NCBI RefSeq assembly: GCF_900105755.1
Contig: NZ_FNTQ01000001.1
Span: 1,240,001-1,304,000 of the forward strand
From: Streptomyces sp. Ag109_O5-10
GTDB taxonomy: Bacteria; Actinomycetota; Actinomycetes; Streptomycetales; Streptomycetaceae
DNA: 64,000 nucleotides
Direction: 5' to 3'
The first letter of the stretch is position 1, and each line of letters opens with the position of its first letter. This document shows, piece by piece, positions 1 through 7,639 of the stretch. Made by a program: the position numbers and the translations under genes. A model generated the notes under the pieces. The model was not told the DNA's origin and searched no databases. It worked only from the letters and a program-made list of their open reading frames with translations.

Positions 1-227
1 ACGGCGAGCGCGGGGCGTACGGCCTTGCCGCCGTCGCCGTCGGCGGGGTTGCCCTCGGCGTCGATCCAGCCGAAGTGGTAGGCGGCCACGGTGTCCATGG
101 GAGAGGCCAGGCGGTCGACGGCCGCCCGCAGTACCGGTGTGGCAAGGGTCCGGCCGCGCTCCAGGAGCGCGGTCACGTCCACTGCGGTCTCGCGAGCGCC
201 CTTCGAGGCCGGGGGCACAGTGGGCAC
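1..227 (-). CDS. Polyprenyl diphosphate synthase, N-terminal fragment (hopanoid cluster)
   Basis: The first 75 codons of a minus-strand gene that runs off the left edge. The GTG start at 227 has AGGAG at 233-237, five bases away; a second in-frame GTG is at 218. The visible protein contains FGWIDAEGNPADGDGGKAVR followed by PALAV, typical of the N-terminal region of the trans-isoprenyl diphosphate synthases that sit beside hpnCDE in Streptomyces. The catalytic DDxxD motifs lie outside the window. It is 59 bp downstream of hpnE in the same direction, so it is probably the fourth enzyme gene of the operon and supplies farnesyl diphosphate for squalene synthesis. Identity rests on the N-terminus and context only. 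Confidence 0.75.
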   Translation of the reverse strand, partial: MPTVPPASKGARETAVDVTALLERGRTLATPVLRAAVDRLASPMDTVAAYHFGWIDAEGNPADGDGGKAVRPALA

Positions 228-286
228 AGTTTCTCCTCTTGTTGCGGTACCGGGGGTGCGGAGGCCTGCCGCCTGCTGGTCGAGCG

Positions 287-1708
287 TCACGCCGCCTCCT
301 CGAACTCGAAGAGGCGACGGGGGCGGGGCCGGCCCAGGGTGCTGAGCGCGGCATCGGCCGCACTGACACCGCTGCGGACCGCACTCTCCATGGTCGCGGG
401 CCACCCGGTGGCGGTCCACGCTCCGGCCAGGTAGAGGCCGGGTGCCTTGGTGCGGGCGCCGGGCCGCAGCCGCCCGACGCCGGGGGTGGGGGCGAACGTC
501 GCCGTGCGCTCCCGGGTCACGAAGAAGTCCTGCACCCCGGCGCCGCGCGCCGCGGGCAACAGCCGTTCCAGCTCGGGCAGATAGCGCTCGCGCAGGTCGG
601 CCACGGGGGTGTCGATCTCGTCCTGGGCGGCCGACTGGGACAGCGCGAGGTACTGGCCCGCGCGCAGCCCGGAGGCGTGGGTGCGGTCGAACACCCACTG
701 GACCGGGGTGCCGAGGGCCGCGAAGAACGGCTTGGTGAGCACCGTGCGGTCGTAGACCACGTGGACGTTGAGGATCGGCGCGGTGCCGATCTCCAGCAGG
801 TTCTCCGGGGCGTCGAGGGCACCGGCCGGGAGCAGGTCGTAGGCCTCGCGCTGGGCGACGGCGAGCACGACGGCGTCGGCGGTGAGCGTCTCGCCGGGAA
901 CCTGAACGCTCCAGGTTCCGTTCTCGTTAGTGGAGACGGAGGTGACGCGTGTACGGACTTCGGTACGCACGCCCGCGGAGTCGAGCGCCTTGCGGGCCTG
1001 CCGGTCGTGCAGTTCGCCCAGCGGCACATGGGCCCAGCCGATGTCGGCCGCGCCCGGGTCGGACAGCAGACCGGTCTTGAACACCATCGCGGCGAGCCCC
1101 AGCGAGGCGTCGCCCGCGACCGCGTTGAGGGTGGCGACCCCGACCAGGTCCCACAGGGCCTCGACGGCACGCGCCGACTGGCCGTGGGCGGCCAGCCAGC
1201 TGCCGAAGTCCTGTGTGTCCAGGCTCGGATCGGCGAGGTCGAGCCCCTTGAGCGCGAGCGCGGCACGCCCGACCCTGGCCCGTTCGGCGAGCGAGAGGTG
1301 CGGATAGGCGGCCAGGCTGCGTCCCAGGTGCAGGGGGACGGGCAGCGGGTCGCGCCGGAGCCTGCCCAGGCGCCGCCCCTCCGGCTTGGCGAGGTCGAGG
1401 ACGGGTACGTCGAGGCGGTCCTGCAGCGGTGCCAGCGCCGTGCCCTCGATGCGGTCGAGGAACCAGCGGTAGGCGGTGCAGCAGCGCAGGTACACGTGCT
1501 GGCCGTTGTCCACGGTCAGGTCGCCGCGCTGGAAGGAGAAGGCGAGCCCGCCGAGCCTCGGCCTGCCTTCGAGCAGGGTGACGCGCACCCCCGCGTCGGC
1601 GAGCGCGAGCGCGGCGGTGATGCCCGCGAGGCCGCCGCCGATCACGACCGCGGAGCGCCCGGACGGGATGTCGTCGTGCGTCCGCTCGGATCGCGTGCCG
1701 TCGGTCAT
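287..1708 (-). CDS. hpnE: Hydroxysqualene dehydroxylase HpnE (squalene-associated FAD-dependent desaturase)
   Basis: 473 aa, the usual family length. The N-terminus carries an FAD-binding Rossmann motif (VIGGGLAGITAALALADAG, residues about 22-40) followed by LLEGRPRLGGLAFSF and VDNGQHVYLRCC, the amine-oxidase/phytoene-desaturase-like fold. The C-terminus has GLYLAGAWTATGWPATMESA, the second FAD contact. HpnE reduces hydroxysqualene to squalene after HpnD and HpnC. The ATG at 1708 overlaps the stop of a small upstream ORF by four bases (ATGA), so translation is probably coupled. It is the third enzyme gene of a minus-strand hpnC-hpnD-hpnE run, and the family and context agree. Confidence 0.93.
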   Translation of the reverse strand: MTDGTRSERTHDDIPSGRSAVVIGGGLAGITAALALADAGVRVTLLEGRPRLGGLAFSFQRGDLTVDNGQHVYLRCCTAYRWFLDRIEGTALAPLQDRLDVPVLDLAKPEGRRLGRLRRDPLPVPLHLGRSLAAYPHLSLAERARVGRAALALKGLDLADPSLDTQDFGSWLAAHGQSARAVEALWDLVGVATLNAVAGDASLGLAAMVFKTGLLSDPGAADIGWAHVPLGELHDRQARKALDSAGVRTEVRTRVTSVSTNENGTWSVQVPGETLTADAVVLAVAQREAYDLLPAGALDAPENLLEIGTAPILNVHVVYDRTVLTKPFFAALGTPVQWVFDRTHASGLRAGQYLALSQSAAQDEIDTPVADLRERYLPELERLLPAARGAGVQDFFVTRERTATFAPTPGVGRLRPGARTKAPGLYLAGAWTATGWPATMESAVRSGVSAADAALSTLGRPRPRRLFEFEEAA

Positions 1709-1845
1709 CGTGCGTCCTCCCCTGCCCGCCCGCCGTGCCGGTGGAACGGGGCAGGTCGGGCCGTCGCAGTCAGGGACGCCACGCCGTGCCGGAGGGTTGC
1801 CTGCCGTTTTTCTCCGGTGGAGTCGCCTTGGCCCACTGTGTCCAT
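1705..1845 (-). CDS. 46-aa small protein between hpnD and hpnE
   Basis: ATG at 1845 overlaps the hpnD stop by one base (TGATG). AGGAGG lies eight bases upstream, inside the end of hpnD. The stop (1705-1707) overlaps the hpnE ATG as ATGA. The peptide begins MDTVGQGDSTGEKRQATLRH and ends HRHGGRAGEDAR; it is basic, with no membrane segment or cysteine. The perfect ribosome site and coupling on both sides argue for real translation. Either the protein has a role, or its translation carries ribosomes across the 136-bp gap to hpnE. I think families of this kind are catalogued as Streptomyces-specific DUFs (possibly DUF6380), but this is from memory. Function unknown. Confidence 0.6.
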   Translation of the reverse strand: MDTVGQGDSTGEKRQATLRHGVASLTATARPAPFHRHGGRAGEDAR

Positions 1846-2798
1846 CAGGCGCGCCTCCTGACGGTCAGGCGGGAGGTGTGGCGCCGGGTGTCGAGCCCGG
1901 ACAGGCCGCGCACGGCGACGTACGCCTTCTCGCGTCCGGGCAGCGAGACCCGGCCGCGCAGCACCGCCTCCGGTTCGCGCTCGATGCGGTCGAGCAGGCG
2001 GCGGTAGATGCCGGCCATGGCGGCGACACAGGCGCCGCTGCGCCGGTCGAGCATGGGCAGCAGCCGGTAGCCCTCGGTGAAGAGGGCACGGGCGCGCCGC
2101 ACTTCGAAGTGCACCAGACCGGCGAAGTCGGAGCCCTCCGGCGGGGTGGGTCCGTGGAACCCCGCCGAGCAGCCGAACTTGGCGAGGTCGTCGGAGGGCA
2201 GGTAGGTACGGCCGTTGCCGGCGTCCTCGCGGACGTCTCTGAGGACGTTGGTGAGCTGAAGCGCGAGCCCGAGCGTGTCGGCATACTCCGGCGCGCGCTC
2301 GGCGCCACGCGCCCCCGGTTCCGTACCGAACACGCCGAGCGAGAGCCGGCCGATGGCACCGGCCACACACCGGCAGTAGACCTTGAGGTCGTCCCAGGTC
2401 TCGTAGGTCTCGCCGCGCACGTCCATCAGGACGCCGTCGATCAGCTCGTCCAGGCCGCCCAGCGGGATCGGGAAGGCCTGGGCGGCGTGGGCGAGGGCGA
2501 CCGCGACCGGGTCGGTGTCGTCCTCGGCGACCGCGCCGTCCTGGACCCGGGCCAGCAGTGCCCGGGTGTCCTCCAGACGGGCCGCCTTCACGTCGCTCGC
2601 CAGCTCGCCGTCGCCGATGTCGTCGACACGCCGGGAGAAGGCGTAGAGCGCCGACATGGCGCGCCGCTTGGGCGCCGGGAGCAGCCGGATGCCGTAGGCG
2701 AAGTTCCGTGCCTGCTGTCCGGTGACCGTCTCGCAGTAGCTGTAGGCGGCGAGTACCGGTGCGGACACGTGTGTGGGAGAGTCCACGGTCCGGATCAC
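1845..2798 (-). CDS. hpnD: Presqualene diphosphate synthase HpnD
   Basis: 317 aa squalene/phytoene synthase family protein. The first aspartate-rich motif is in SRRVDDIGDGE (about residues 53-63) and the second region is LRDVREDAGNGRTYLP (about 187-202). This class condenses two farnesyl diphosphates to presqualene diphosphate. The N-terminus SYCETVTGQQARNFAYGIRL is typical of HpnD rather than HpnC. The start codon overlaps the hpnC stop (2795-2798), so the two are translationally coupled; the stop is overlapped by the small ORF at 1845. Order hpnC-hpnD-hpnE is the standard Streptomyces hopanoid arrangement. Confidence 0.93.
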   Translation of the reverse strand: MIRTVDSPTHVSAPVLAAYSYCETVTGQQARNFAYGIRLLPAPKRRAMSALYAFSRRVDDIGDGELASDVKAARLEDTRALLARVQDGAVAEDDTDPVAVALAHAAQAFPIPLGGLDELIDGVLMDVRGETYETWDDLKVYCRCVAGAIGRLSLGVFGTEPGARGAERAPEYADTLGLALQLTNVLRDVREDAGNGRTYLPSDDLAKFGCSAGFHGPTPPEGSDFAGLVHFEVRRARALFTEGYRLLPMLDRRSGACVAAMAGIYRRLLDRIEREPEAVLRGRVSLPGREKAYVAVRGLSGLDTRRHTSRLTVRRRA

Positions 2799-3697
2799 CC
2801 CTCTCCTCGCAGAGTCACGCCCACCTCACGCAGCAACCGGCCCTTGCCGGGCTTGGGCGGGCCGGGAAGTACGTCGTACTCGGCGGCGGCGATCGCGTGG
2901 ACCGCCGCCCTTCCCCCCGCCACGAACCCCGCAAGCAGCAGCTTCAACCTGCCGTGGACGCTACCCACAAGGGGGGCGCCTTCATTCAGGAGATCGCGGG
3001 CGCGTTGTGCTTCGTATGCAACCAGTGCACGCACCGATGCGCCTGTGATTTTCCTGGCGAGATCCGCCTCCTGGACGTGAAAGCGCTTCATGTCCTCGGC
3101 GGGCAGATAGATCCGGTCGCGGCCGAGGTCCTCGGCCACGTCCTGGAGGTGTTCGACGATCTGGAGTGCGGTGCAGATCGAGTCGGAGAGCCGGACGCGC
3201 TCGGGGGTCGAGGTACCGGTGACGGCGAGGACCAGGCGGCCGACGGGGTTGGCGGACAGCTCGCAGTAGGCGAGGAGGTCGTCGTAGGTCTCGTAGCGCT
3301 TGACGAGCTGGTCCTGGCGGTTGGCGGCGACCAGTCCGAGGAAGGGCTCCGGGGTCAGCGCGCGGCGCCGGACCGTGGGCTGCAGGCGGCGCAGCAGGGG
3401 GTGGCGCGGGACGGCGTCGAAGACGCGGCGCAGGTCGGCCTCGAAGGCGTCGAGCAGGACCAGGCGGTCCTCGGCCTGCTCCGGGGAGACCCCGAGGAGG
3501 CGGGCGTCGGCACCGCCGGGGGCGAGGTCGCCGTCGCCGATGTCGTCGACGAGACGGGCGAAGCCGTACACCGCCATCAGGTCGTCGCGCCAGGCTTTCG
3601 GCAGGAAGAAGGGGGCCACGGGGAAGTTCTCGTCCGCGGCCTTGTCCAGGGTGCCGCGCTCCGGGTCTCCGGTGCGCACCGGGCCGGCTGCCGTCAC
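2795..3697 (-). CDS. hpnC: Hydroxysqualene synthase HpnC
   Basis: 300 aa squalene/phytoene synthase family member. It contains ENFPVAPFFLPKAWRDDLMA, then FARLVDDIGDGD with the catalytic aspartates (about residues 46-57), and the second motif VEHLQDVAEDLGRDRIYLP near residues 183-201. HpnC converts presqualene diphosphate to hydroxysqualene, which HpnE reduces. The GTG start at 3697 has no clear Shine-Dalgarno sequence of its own. Instead it overlaps the stop of a 21-codon upstream ORF (GTGA), so translation may depend on upstream ribosomes. First enzyme gene of the hopanoid operon in this window. Confidence 0.92.
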   Translation of the reverse strand: MTAAGPVRTGDPERGTLDKAADENFPVAPFFLPKAWRDDLMAVYGFARLVDDIGDGDLAPGGADARLLGVSPEQAEDRLVLLDAFEADLRRVFDAVPRHPLLRRLQPTVRRRALTPEPFLGLVAANRQDQLVKRYETYDDLLAYCELSANPVGRLVLAVTGTSTPERVRLSDSICTALQIVEHLQDVAEDLGRDRIYLPAEDMKRFHVQEADLARKITGASVRALVAYEAQRARDLLNEGAPLVGSVHGRLKLLLAGFVAGGRAAVHAIAAAEYDVLPGPPKPGKGRLLREVGVTLRGEG

Positions 3698-3759
3698 CGT
3701 TCGCTGCCCGGGGCGGGGACGGCGCGGCCTGCGTTGAGCTGGGGAGTTTCCGTAGCCAT
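3694..3759 (-). CDS. Possible 21-aa leader peptide overlapping hpnC
   Basis: ATG at 3759 opens a 21-residue frame (MATETPQLNAGRAVPAPGSE plus R) whose TGA overlaps the hpnC GTG as GTGA. An in-frame GTG lies nine bases further upstream. GGGAG sits 11 bases before the ATG, or two before the GTG, neither ideal. It could be a leader that couples translation into hpnC, or the true N-terminus of hpnC separated by a frameshift; the hpnC GTG already gives a normal-length protein, which favours the leader reading. Confidence 0.4.
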   Translation of the reverse strand: MATETPQLNAGRAVPAPGSER

Positions 3760-4055
3760 TGCCGTCACATCTCCCGTTCTACACTGCCGACCCAATACAC
3801 ACTATTTCGGACACGCCGCCCAGCGGCCCGCGGGGCGGCCCGGCGGAGGGTGTCGCGCATTATCGCCCCTCTTGCCGCTTTCCGGGACCGGTACAGCTTA
3901 CGTTGTACAACGCATCGAGGTTCGTCGGGGTGTCCCGCAGATCACAACAACACACCGATTGGCGTCAAGATTCCTAAGGCGAGCCCGAGTTGACGTTTCC
4001 TTTGCAGACGCGGGCCCCGCCGGAGAGGTTCCGGCGGGGCCTGGTCCGGACGGGG
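3698..4055. promoter_or_regulatory. Intergenic region between envelope ABC gene and hpnC
   Basis: The 358 bases contain the terminator of the ABC operon (annotated separately) and should contain the hpn promoter. On the minus strand GATAAT (3859-3864) is a good -10 match but its -35 is poor. A perfect 12-bp palindrome CGTTGTACAACG lies at 3901-3912 and is the only obvious operator-like element; the nearby GTAC at 3891-3894 echoes its centre. I see no other gene here. Confidence 0.35.
4013..4041 (-). terminator. Hairpin terminator of the envelope/ABC operon
   Basis: Perfect 12-bp inverted repeat GGCCCCGCCGGA / TCCGGCGGGGCC with a five-base loop, 15 bp past the stop of the ABC ATPase gene. No long U tract, which is common for Streptomyces terminators. 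Confidence 0.75.
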
Positions 4056-4835
4056 CTACTTGCCCGTGAACTTCTCGTACTCCTTGAGCACCTCTTCGGT
4101 CGGGCCGTCCATGCGCAGCTCACCGCGCTCCAGCCACAGGACGCGGTCGCAGGTGTCGCGGATCGACTTGTTGTTGTGACTGACCAGAAACACCGTGCCG
4201 GCGTGCTCGCGCAGTTCCCGGATCCGGTCCTCGGAACGCTTGCGGAAGGCCGCGTCACCGGTGGCCAGCGCCTCGTCGATCATGAGGACGTCGTGGTCCT
4301 TGGCGGCCGCGATGGAGAAGCGGAGGCGGGCCGCCATGCCGGACGAGTAGGTGCGCATCGGCAGGGTGATGAAGTCGCCCTTGTCGTTGATGCCGGAGAA
4401 CTCGACGATCTCCTGGTAGCGGGCCCGGATGTCCTCGCGGGACATGCCCATGGCCAGACCGCCCAGGATGACGTTGCGCTCGCCCGTGAGGTCGTTCATC
4501 AGGGCCGCGTTGACGCCGAGCAGCGAGGGCTGGCCGTTGGTGTAGACCCTGCCCTTCTCGGCGGGCAGCAGGCCGGCTATGGCGCGCAGCAGGGTGGACT
4601 TGCCGGAGCCGTTGGAGCCGATCAGGCCGATGGCCTCGCCGCGGTAGGCGACGAAGGAGACACCGCGGACCGCGTGCACCTTGCGGACGCCCCGGTCGTC
4701 GCCGCGCCGGAAGATGCGGCTGAGGGCGGCCGTCGCGCTGCCCTTGCCGGTCTTGGCGCCGTTGACGCGGTAGACGATGTGCACGTCCTCCGCGATGACG
4801 GTGGGGATCCGCTCCCCTGTGCTCTGCTCAGCCAC
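4056..4835 (-). CDS. TagH/Wzt-type ABC exporter ATP-binding protein
   Basis: 259 aa single ATPase domain. Walker A GSNGSGKST (about residues 93-101), signature YSSGMAARL, Walker B VLMIDEAL and the switch histidine in FLVSHN are all intact. The pattern (GEAIGLIGSNGSGKST, PSLLGVNAAL, LTGERNVILGGLAMG) is that of the polysaccharide/teichoic-acid exporter ATPases TagH and Wzt. There is no C-terminal carbohydrate-binding domain, so it is the short TagH-core type. It overlaps the permease gene by eight bases and is the last gene before a strong terminator. Likely powers export of the polymer or glycolipid made by the upstream genes. Confidence 0.88.
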   Translation of the reverse strand: MAEQSTGERIPTVIAEDVHIVYRVNGAKTGKGSATAALSRIFRRGDDRGVRKVHAVRGVSFVAYRGEAIGLIGSNGSGKSTLLRAIAGLLPAEKGRVYTNGQPSLLGVNAALMNDLTGERNVILGGLAMGMSREDIRARYQEIVEFSGINDKGDFITLPMRTYSSGMAARLRFSIAAAKDHDVLMIDEALATGDAAFRKRSEDRIRELREHAGTVFLVSHNNKSIRDTCDRVLWLERGELRMDGPTEEVLKEYEKFTGK

Positions 4836-5757
4836 GGCCGTACCGCTCCTCAGCCTTCCAGAAGTACACGAAACCGCCGGCGAACACGACCACGGCCCAG
4901 GACAGCGCGACGACCCAGACGTGCGGCGGCAGGTTCGAGGCGCCGTAGCCGTCGATGAGGGCGAAGCGCATCAGGTCCATGAAGACGGTGGCGGGGTTGA
5001 CCTGGAGCAGCGTGCGCGCCCACTCCGGCCGGCCCTCCATCATCTTGGTGATCGAGAACATCACGCCGGACATGTACATCCAGGTGCGCAGAATGAACGG
5101 CAGCAGCTGGGCGAGGTCCGGCGTCTTGGCGCCCATCCGGGCCACGATCAGGGCCAGTCCCGTGTTGAAGAGGAACAGCAGGAACAGGGTCGGTACGACC
5201 AGCACCCAGGACAGGCCCGGCCGGTTGCCGAACCCGACCACCACGGCGACCATGACGATCATCGAGAACAGCAGCTGCTGGAGCTGCTGGAGCGCGAAGG
5301 AGATCGGCAGCGAGGCTCGCGGGAAGTGCAGCGCACGCACCAGACCGAGGTTGCCCGAGATCGCCCGCACGCCCGTCATGATCGAGCTCTGGGTGAACGT
5401 GAAGGTGAACACGCCGGTGACCAGGAACGGAATGTAGACGTCCTGCGACATGCCCCGGCTCGCGTGCAGGATCACGCCGAAGATGAAGTAGTACACCGCC
5501 GCGTTCAGCAGCGGCGTGGCCACCTGCCAGAGCTGGCCGAGCTTTGCCTGGCTGTACTGGGCCGTGAGCTTCGCCTGCGAGAAGGCCAGGATGAAGTGGC
5601 GCCGCCCCCAGAGCCGGCGTACGTACTCGGCCAGCGGAGGGCGTGCGCCGCTCACCGCGAGCCCGTACCTGGCGGCCAGCTGCGTCGCCGTGAGGCCCTC
5701 GTCGGGGGACGGCGGCGCGGTCACCGCGATCCCGCCGTCATGCGTTGTCTCACTCAA
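4828..5757 (-). CDS. TagG/Wzm-type ABC exporter permease
   Basis: 309 aa if translation starts at the TTG at 5757 (LSETTHDGGIAVTAPPSPDE); GAAGG is nine bases upstream. An alternative GTG is at 5724. The frame is open far upstream but that part is arginine-rich and not protein-like. The protein has six hydrophobic segments (for example LLNAAVYYFIFGVILHA, LLFSMIVMVAVVVGFG, WVLVVPTLFLLFLFNTGLAL and a final WVVALSWAVVVFAGGFVYFW) and the ABC-2 export permease pattern HFILAFSQAKLTAQYSQAKLG. Pairs with the downstream ATPase. It lies 221 bp after the glycosyltransferase gene with an inverted repeat in the gap, so exporter expression may be controlled separately. Confidence 0.86.
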   Translation of the reverse strand: MSETTHDGGIAVTAPPSPDEGLTATQLAARYGLAVSGARPPLAEYVRRLWGRRHFILAFSQAKLTAQYSQAKLGQLWQVATPLLNAAVYYFIFGVILHASRGMSQDVYIPFLVTGVFTFTFTQSSIMTGVRAISGNLGLVRALHFPRASLPISFALQQLQQLLFSMIVMVAVVVGFGNRPGLSWVLVVPTLFLLFLFNTGLALIVARMGAKTPDLAQLLPFILRTWMYMSGVMFSITKMMEGRPEWARTLLQVNPATVFMDLMRFALIDGYGASNLPPHVWVVALSWAVVVFAGGFVYFWKAEERYGRG

Positions 5758-5793
5758 GGGTGGAAGCCTTCGTCTTCGGATCCGTCTTCGCGT

Positions 5794-5827
5794 CGGTCGC
5801 CGGTTTCGCCTTCGAATCCGGCGACCG
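5794..5827. repeat. 10-bp perfect inverted repeat in the permease 5' region
   Basis: CGGTCGCCGG (5794-5803) and CCGGCGACCG (5818-5827) with a 14-base loop, 37 bp upstream of the permease start on the minus strand. The flanks (5761-5793) repeat the element GTCTTCG. It could be a terminator or attenuator for the upstream five genes, or an operator; no U tract follows. Confidence 0.5.
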
Positions 5828-5978
5828 ATGCTTCTTACGTTCGTCTTACGGGATTGTGCTACTGGGGGCGACACGTCTCCGCCATCAGACACATTCCCGG
5901 GGGCGTCCGCGCACCGTGTACGGCCGTTCCCGGGGCGGGTCCGCACGCCGTACGCGCGGACCCGCACCTCCGAGCTTG

Positions 5979-6863
5979 TCAGATCACCGGGGGACGGCCC
6001 AGTCGCGTGAGCTTCCACACAGTCCGCCAGCGCATCGGGCGGCGGGGTCCGCACGGGGTGGTCCAGCCCTCGCGGAAGCCGGCGAACCAGGCGTGCAGGG
6101 CCGGGCGGGAGGGGCGGCGCACCAGGGTCAGCAGCATCCACACCCCGAGGTAGACCGGCACCAGGGGGGCGGGCAGGTTGCGGCGGGCCAGCCAGACCCG
6201 GTTGCGGGCGACCATCCGGTGGTAGACCGCGTGCCGGGAGGGGGCCGTGGTGGGGTGGTTGAGGACCATGTCGGCGCGGTAGTCGATCATCCAGCCGGCG
6301 TCCAGGGCCCGCCAGGCCAGGTCGGTCTCCTCGTGGGCGTAGAAGAACTCGTCCGGCAGGCCGCCGACCTCGGCGAGGACCTGGGTGCGGACGGCGTTGG
6401 CGCCGCCGAGGAAGGTGGTGACCCGGGAGGAGCGCATCGGGTCGGAGGCCCGGAGCCTCGGCACGTGCCGGCGCTGGGTCTGCCCGGTGTCCGGGTCGGC
6501 GATGCGGAAGCTGATGATGCCGAGCCGCTGGTCGGCGGCGAACGCCTGGCGGCACAGCTCGGCGGTGTCGTGCTCGGCGAGCAGGCCGTCGTCGTCGAGG
6601 AAGAGCAGTATGTCGACATCGCGGCCGCTGGGGCCGAAGGCCTCTATGCCGACGTTGCGGCCGCCGGGGATCCCGAGGTTCTCGGGCAGCTCCAGGGTGC
6701 GGACGCCGTCCGGGACGTCCGGGACGGGCGAGCCGTTGCCGACGACGACGACCTCGACCCGGTCGCCGTCCTGCTTGGCGACCGAGTCGAGGAGGGCGCG
6801 CAGTTCGTCGGGGCGGTTGCCCATGGTGATGACCACCGCGCCGACCTTCAGCCCGGCGCTCAC
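5979..6863 (-). CDS. GT2-family glycosyltransferase
   Basis: 294 aa from the GTG at 6863, which overlaps the upstream gene's stop (GTGA). Family 2 GT-A fold: VGAVVITMGNRPDELRALLD, LPENLGIPGGRNVGIEA, and the nucleotide/metal-binding LLFLDDDGLL (DDD about residues 87-89). The acceptor-side motif DEFFYAHEETDLAWRALDAG contains the ED-type catalytic acid region typical of rhamnosyl- and related transferases. No membrane anchor except a possible C-terminal hydrophobic stretch (VPVYLGVWMLLTL). Fifth gene of a coupled five-gene set, presumably adding sugar to the exported product. Sugar donor cannot be read from sequence. Confidence 0.86.
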   Translation of the reverse strand: MSAGLKVGAVVITMGNRPDELRALLDSVAKQDGDRVEVVVVGNGSPVPDVPDGVRTLELPENLGIPGGRNVGIEAFGPSGRDVDILLFLDDDGLLAEHDTAELCRQAFAADQRLGIISFRIADPDTGQTQRRHVPRLRASDPMRSSRVTTFLGGANAVRTQVLAEVGGLPDEFFYAHEETDLAWRALDAGWMIDYRADMVLNHPTTAPSRHAVYHRMVARNRVWLARRNLPAPLVPVYLGVWMLLTLVRRPSRPALHAWFAGFREGWTTPCGPRRPMRWRTVWKLTRLGRPPVI

Positions 6864-7639
6864 CGCAGCCTGCTCGACGCGAGGACCGAGACCAGGTGCA
6901 GCAGGGTCTGCAGCAGCGCGATGCCGGCCAGCACGGCCGTGCCGAGCCGGGTCCAGAAGAGGTCGCCGTGGAAGTGGTCGGCGACGGCGAGCAGCAGGAT
7001 CAGCAGCGAGGCCTCGATGCCGAGGATCAGCCGGTGGAACCGGAACAGGGCGGCGGCCCGGCGGGCCAGCGCCATCCCGGAGGAGCGCATCTCGGCGGCG
7101 GCCTCCTTGACCACCGGCAGGCCGGCCTGGTGGCGGGCCACGCCGACGAGGTCGGTCTCGGCCTTGATCAGGATGGCGCCGAGCGCGGCCAGGGTGCCCA
7201 GGAAGGCCCACAGCCAGTCGATACGGCCGCTGCCGAACAGGTCGGCGGCCCGCAGCCCGAGCCCGACCAGGACGGCGGCGTCGGTGAGGTAGGCACCGAC
7301 CCGGTCCAGGTAGACGCCGCCCAGCGAGTACTGCTGCTTCCAGCGGGCCACCTCGCCGTCGACGCAGTCGAGCAGCAGGTACATCTGGACGCAGACCACG
7401 CCGAGCACCGCGCCCCAGACGCCCGGCACCAGCAGGGCCGGGCAGGCGAGGACGCCGAAGACGGTCATCAGATACGTGAGCTGGTTGGGCGTGACCCTGG
7501 TGTTCACCAGGTAGCGGTCGACCCGCAGGGACACCTCACGCATGTAGAGGCGCCCCATCCAGTGCTCACCGCTGCGCCGGTCCTTGACCCCAACGGGGTG
7601 CACGACCGGACGGAGTTCAGCTACCGATGGCCTTGACAT
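6860..7639 (-). CDS. CDP-alcohol phosphatidyltransferase family protein, last motif Asp replaced
   Basis: 259 aa, about six membrane spans. The CDP-alcohol phosphotransferase motif is present as D91-C-V-D94-G95-E-V-A98-R99, G108 and D112, but the fourth aspartate position is Ala116 (GVYLDRVGAY). The missing residue is the proposed general base in the family, so activity may be altered or the protein may act with the second, intact copy at 9415-11181. ATG at 7639 overlaps the preceding dehydrogenase gene by 23 bp. Likely a membrane enzyme transferring a phospho-alcohol from a CDP donor to a lipid or polymer acceptor. Confidence 0.82.
   Translation of the reverse strand: MSRPSVAELRPVVHPVGVKDRRSGEHWMGRLYMREVSLRVDRYLVNTRVTPNQLTYLMTVFGVLACPALLVPGVWGAVLGVVCVQMYLLLDCVDGEVARWKQQYSLGGVYLDRVGAYLTDAAVLVGLGLRAADLFGSGRIDWLWAFLGTLAALGAILIKAETDLVGVARHQAGLPVVKEAAAEMRSSGMALARRAAALFRFHRLILGIEASLLILLLAVADHFHGDLFWTRLGTAVLAGIALLQTLLHLVSVLASSRLR

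Noticed and set aside
3901..3912. Perfect palindrome CGTTGTACAACG as a proven hpn operator
   Set aside because: Only a single 12-bp site with no phased promoter and no known motif; listed within the intergenic feature but not claimed as an operator.
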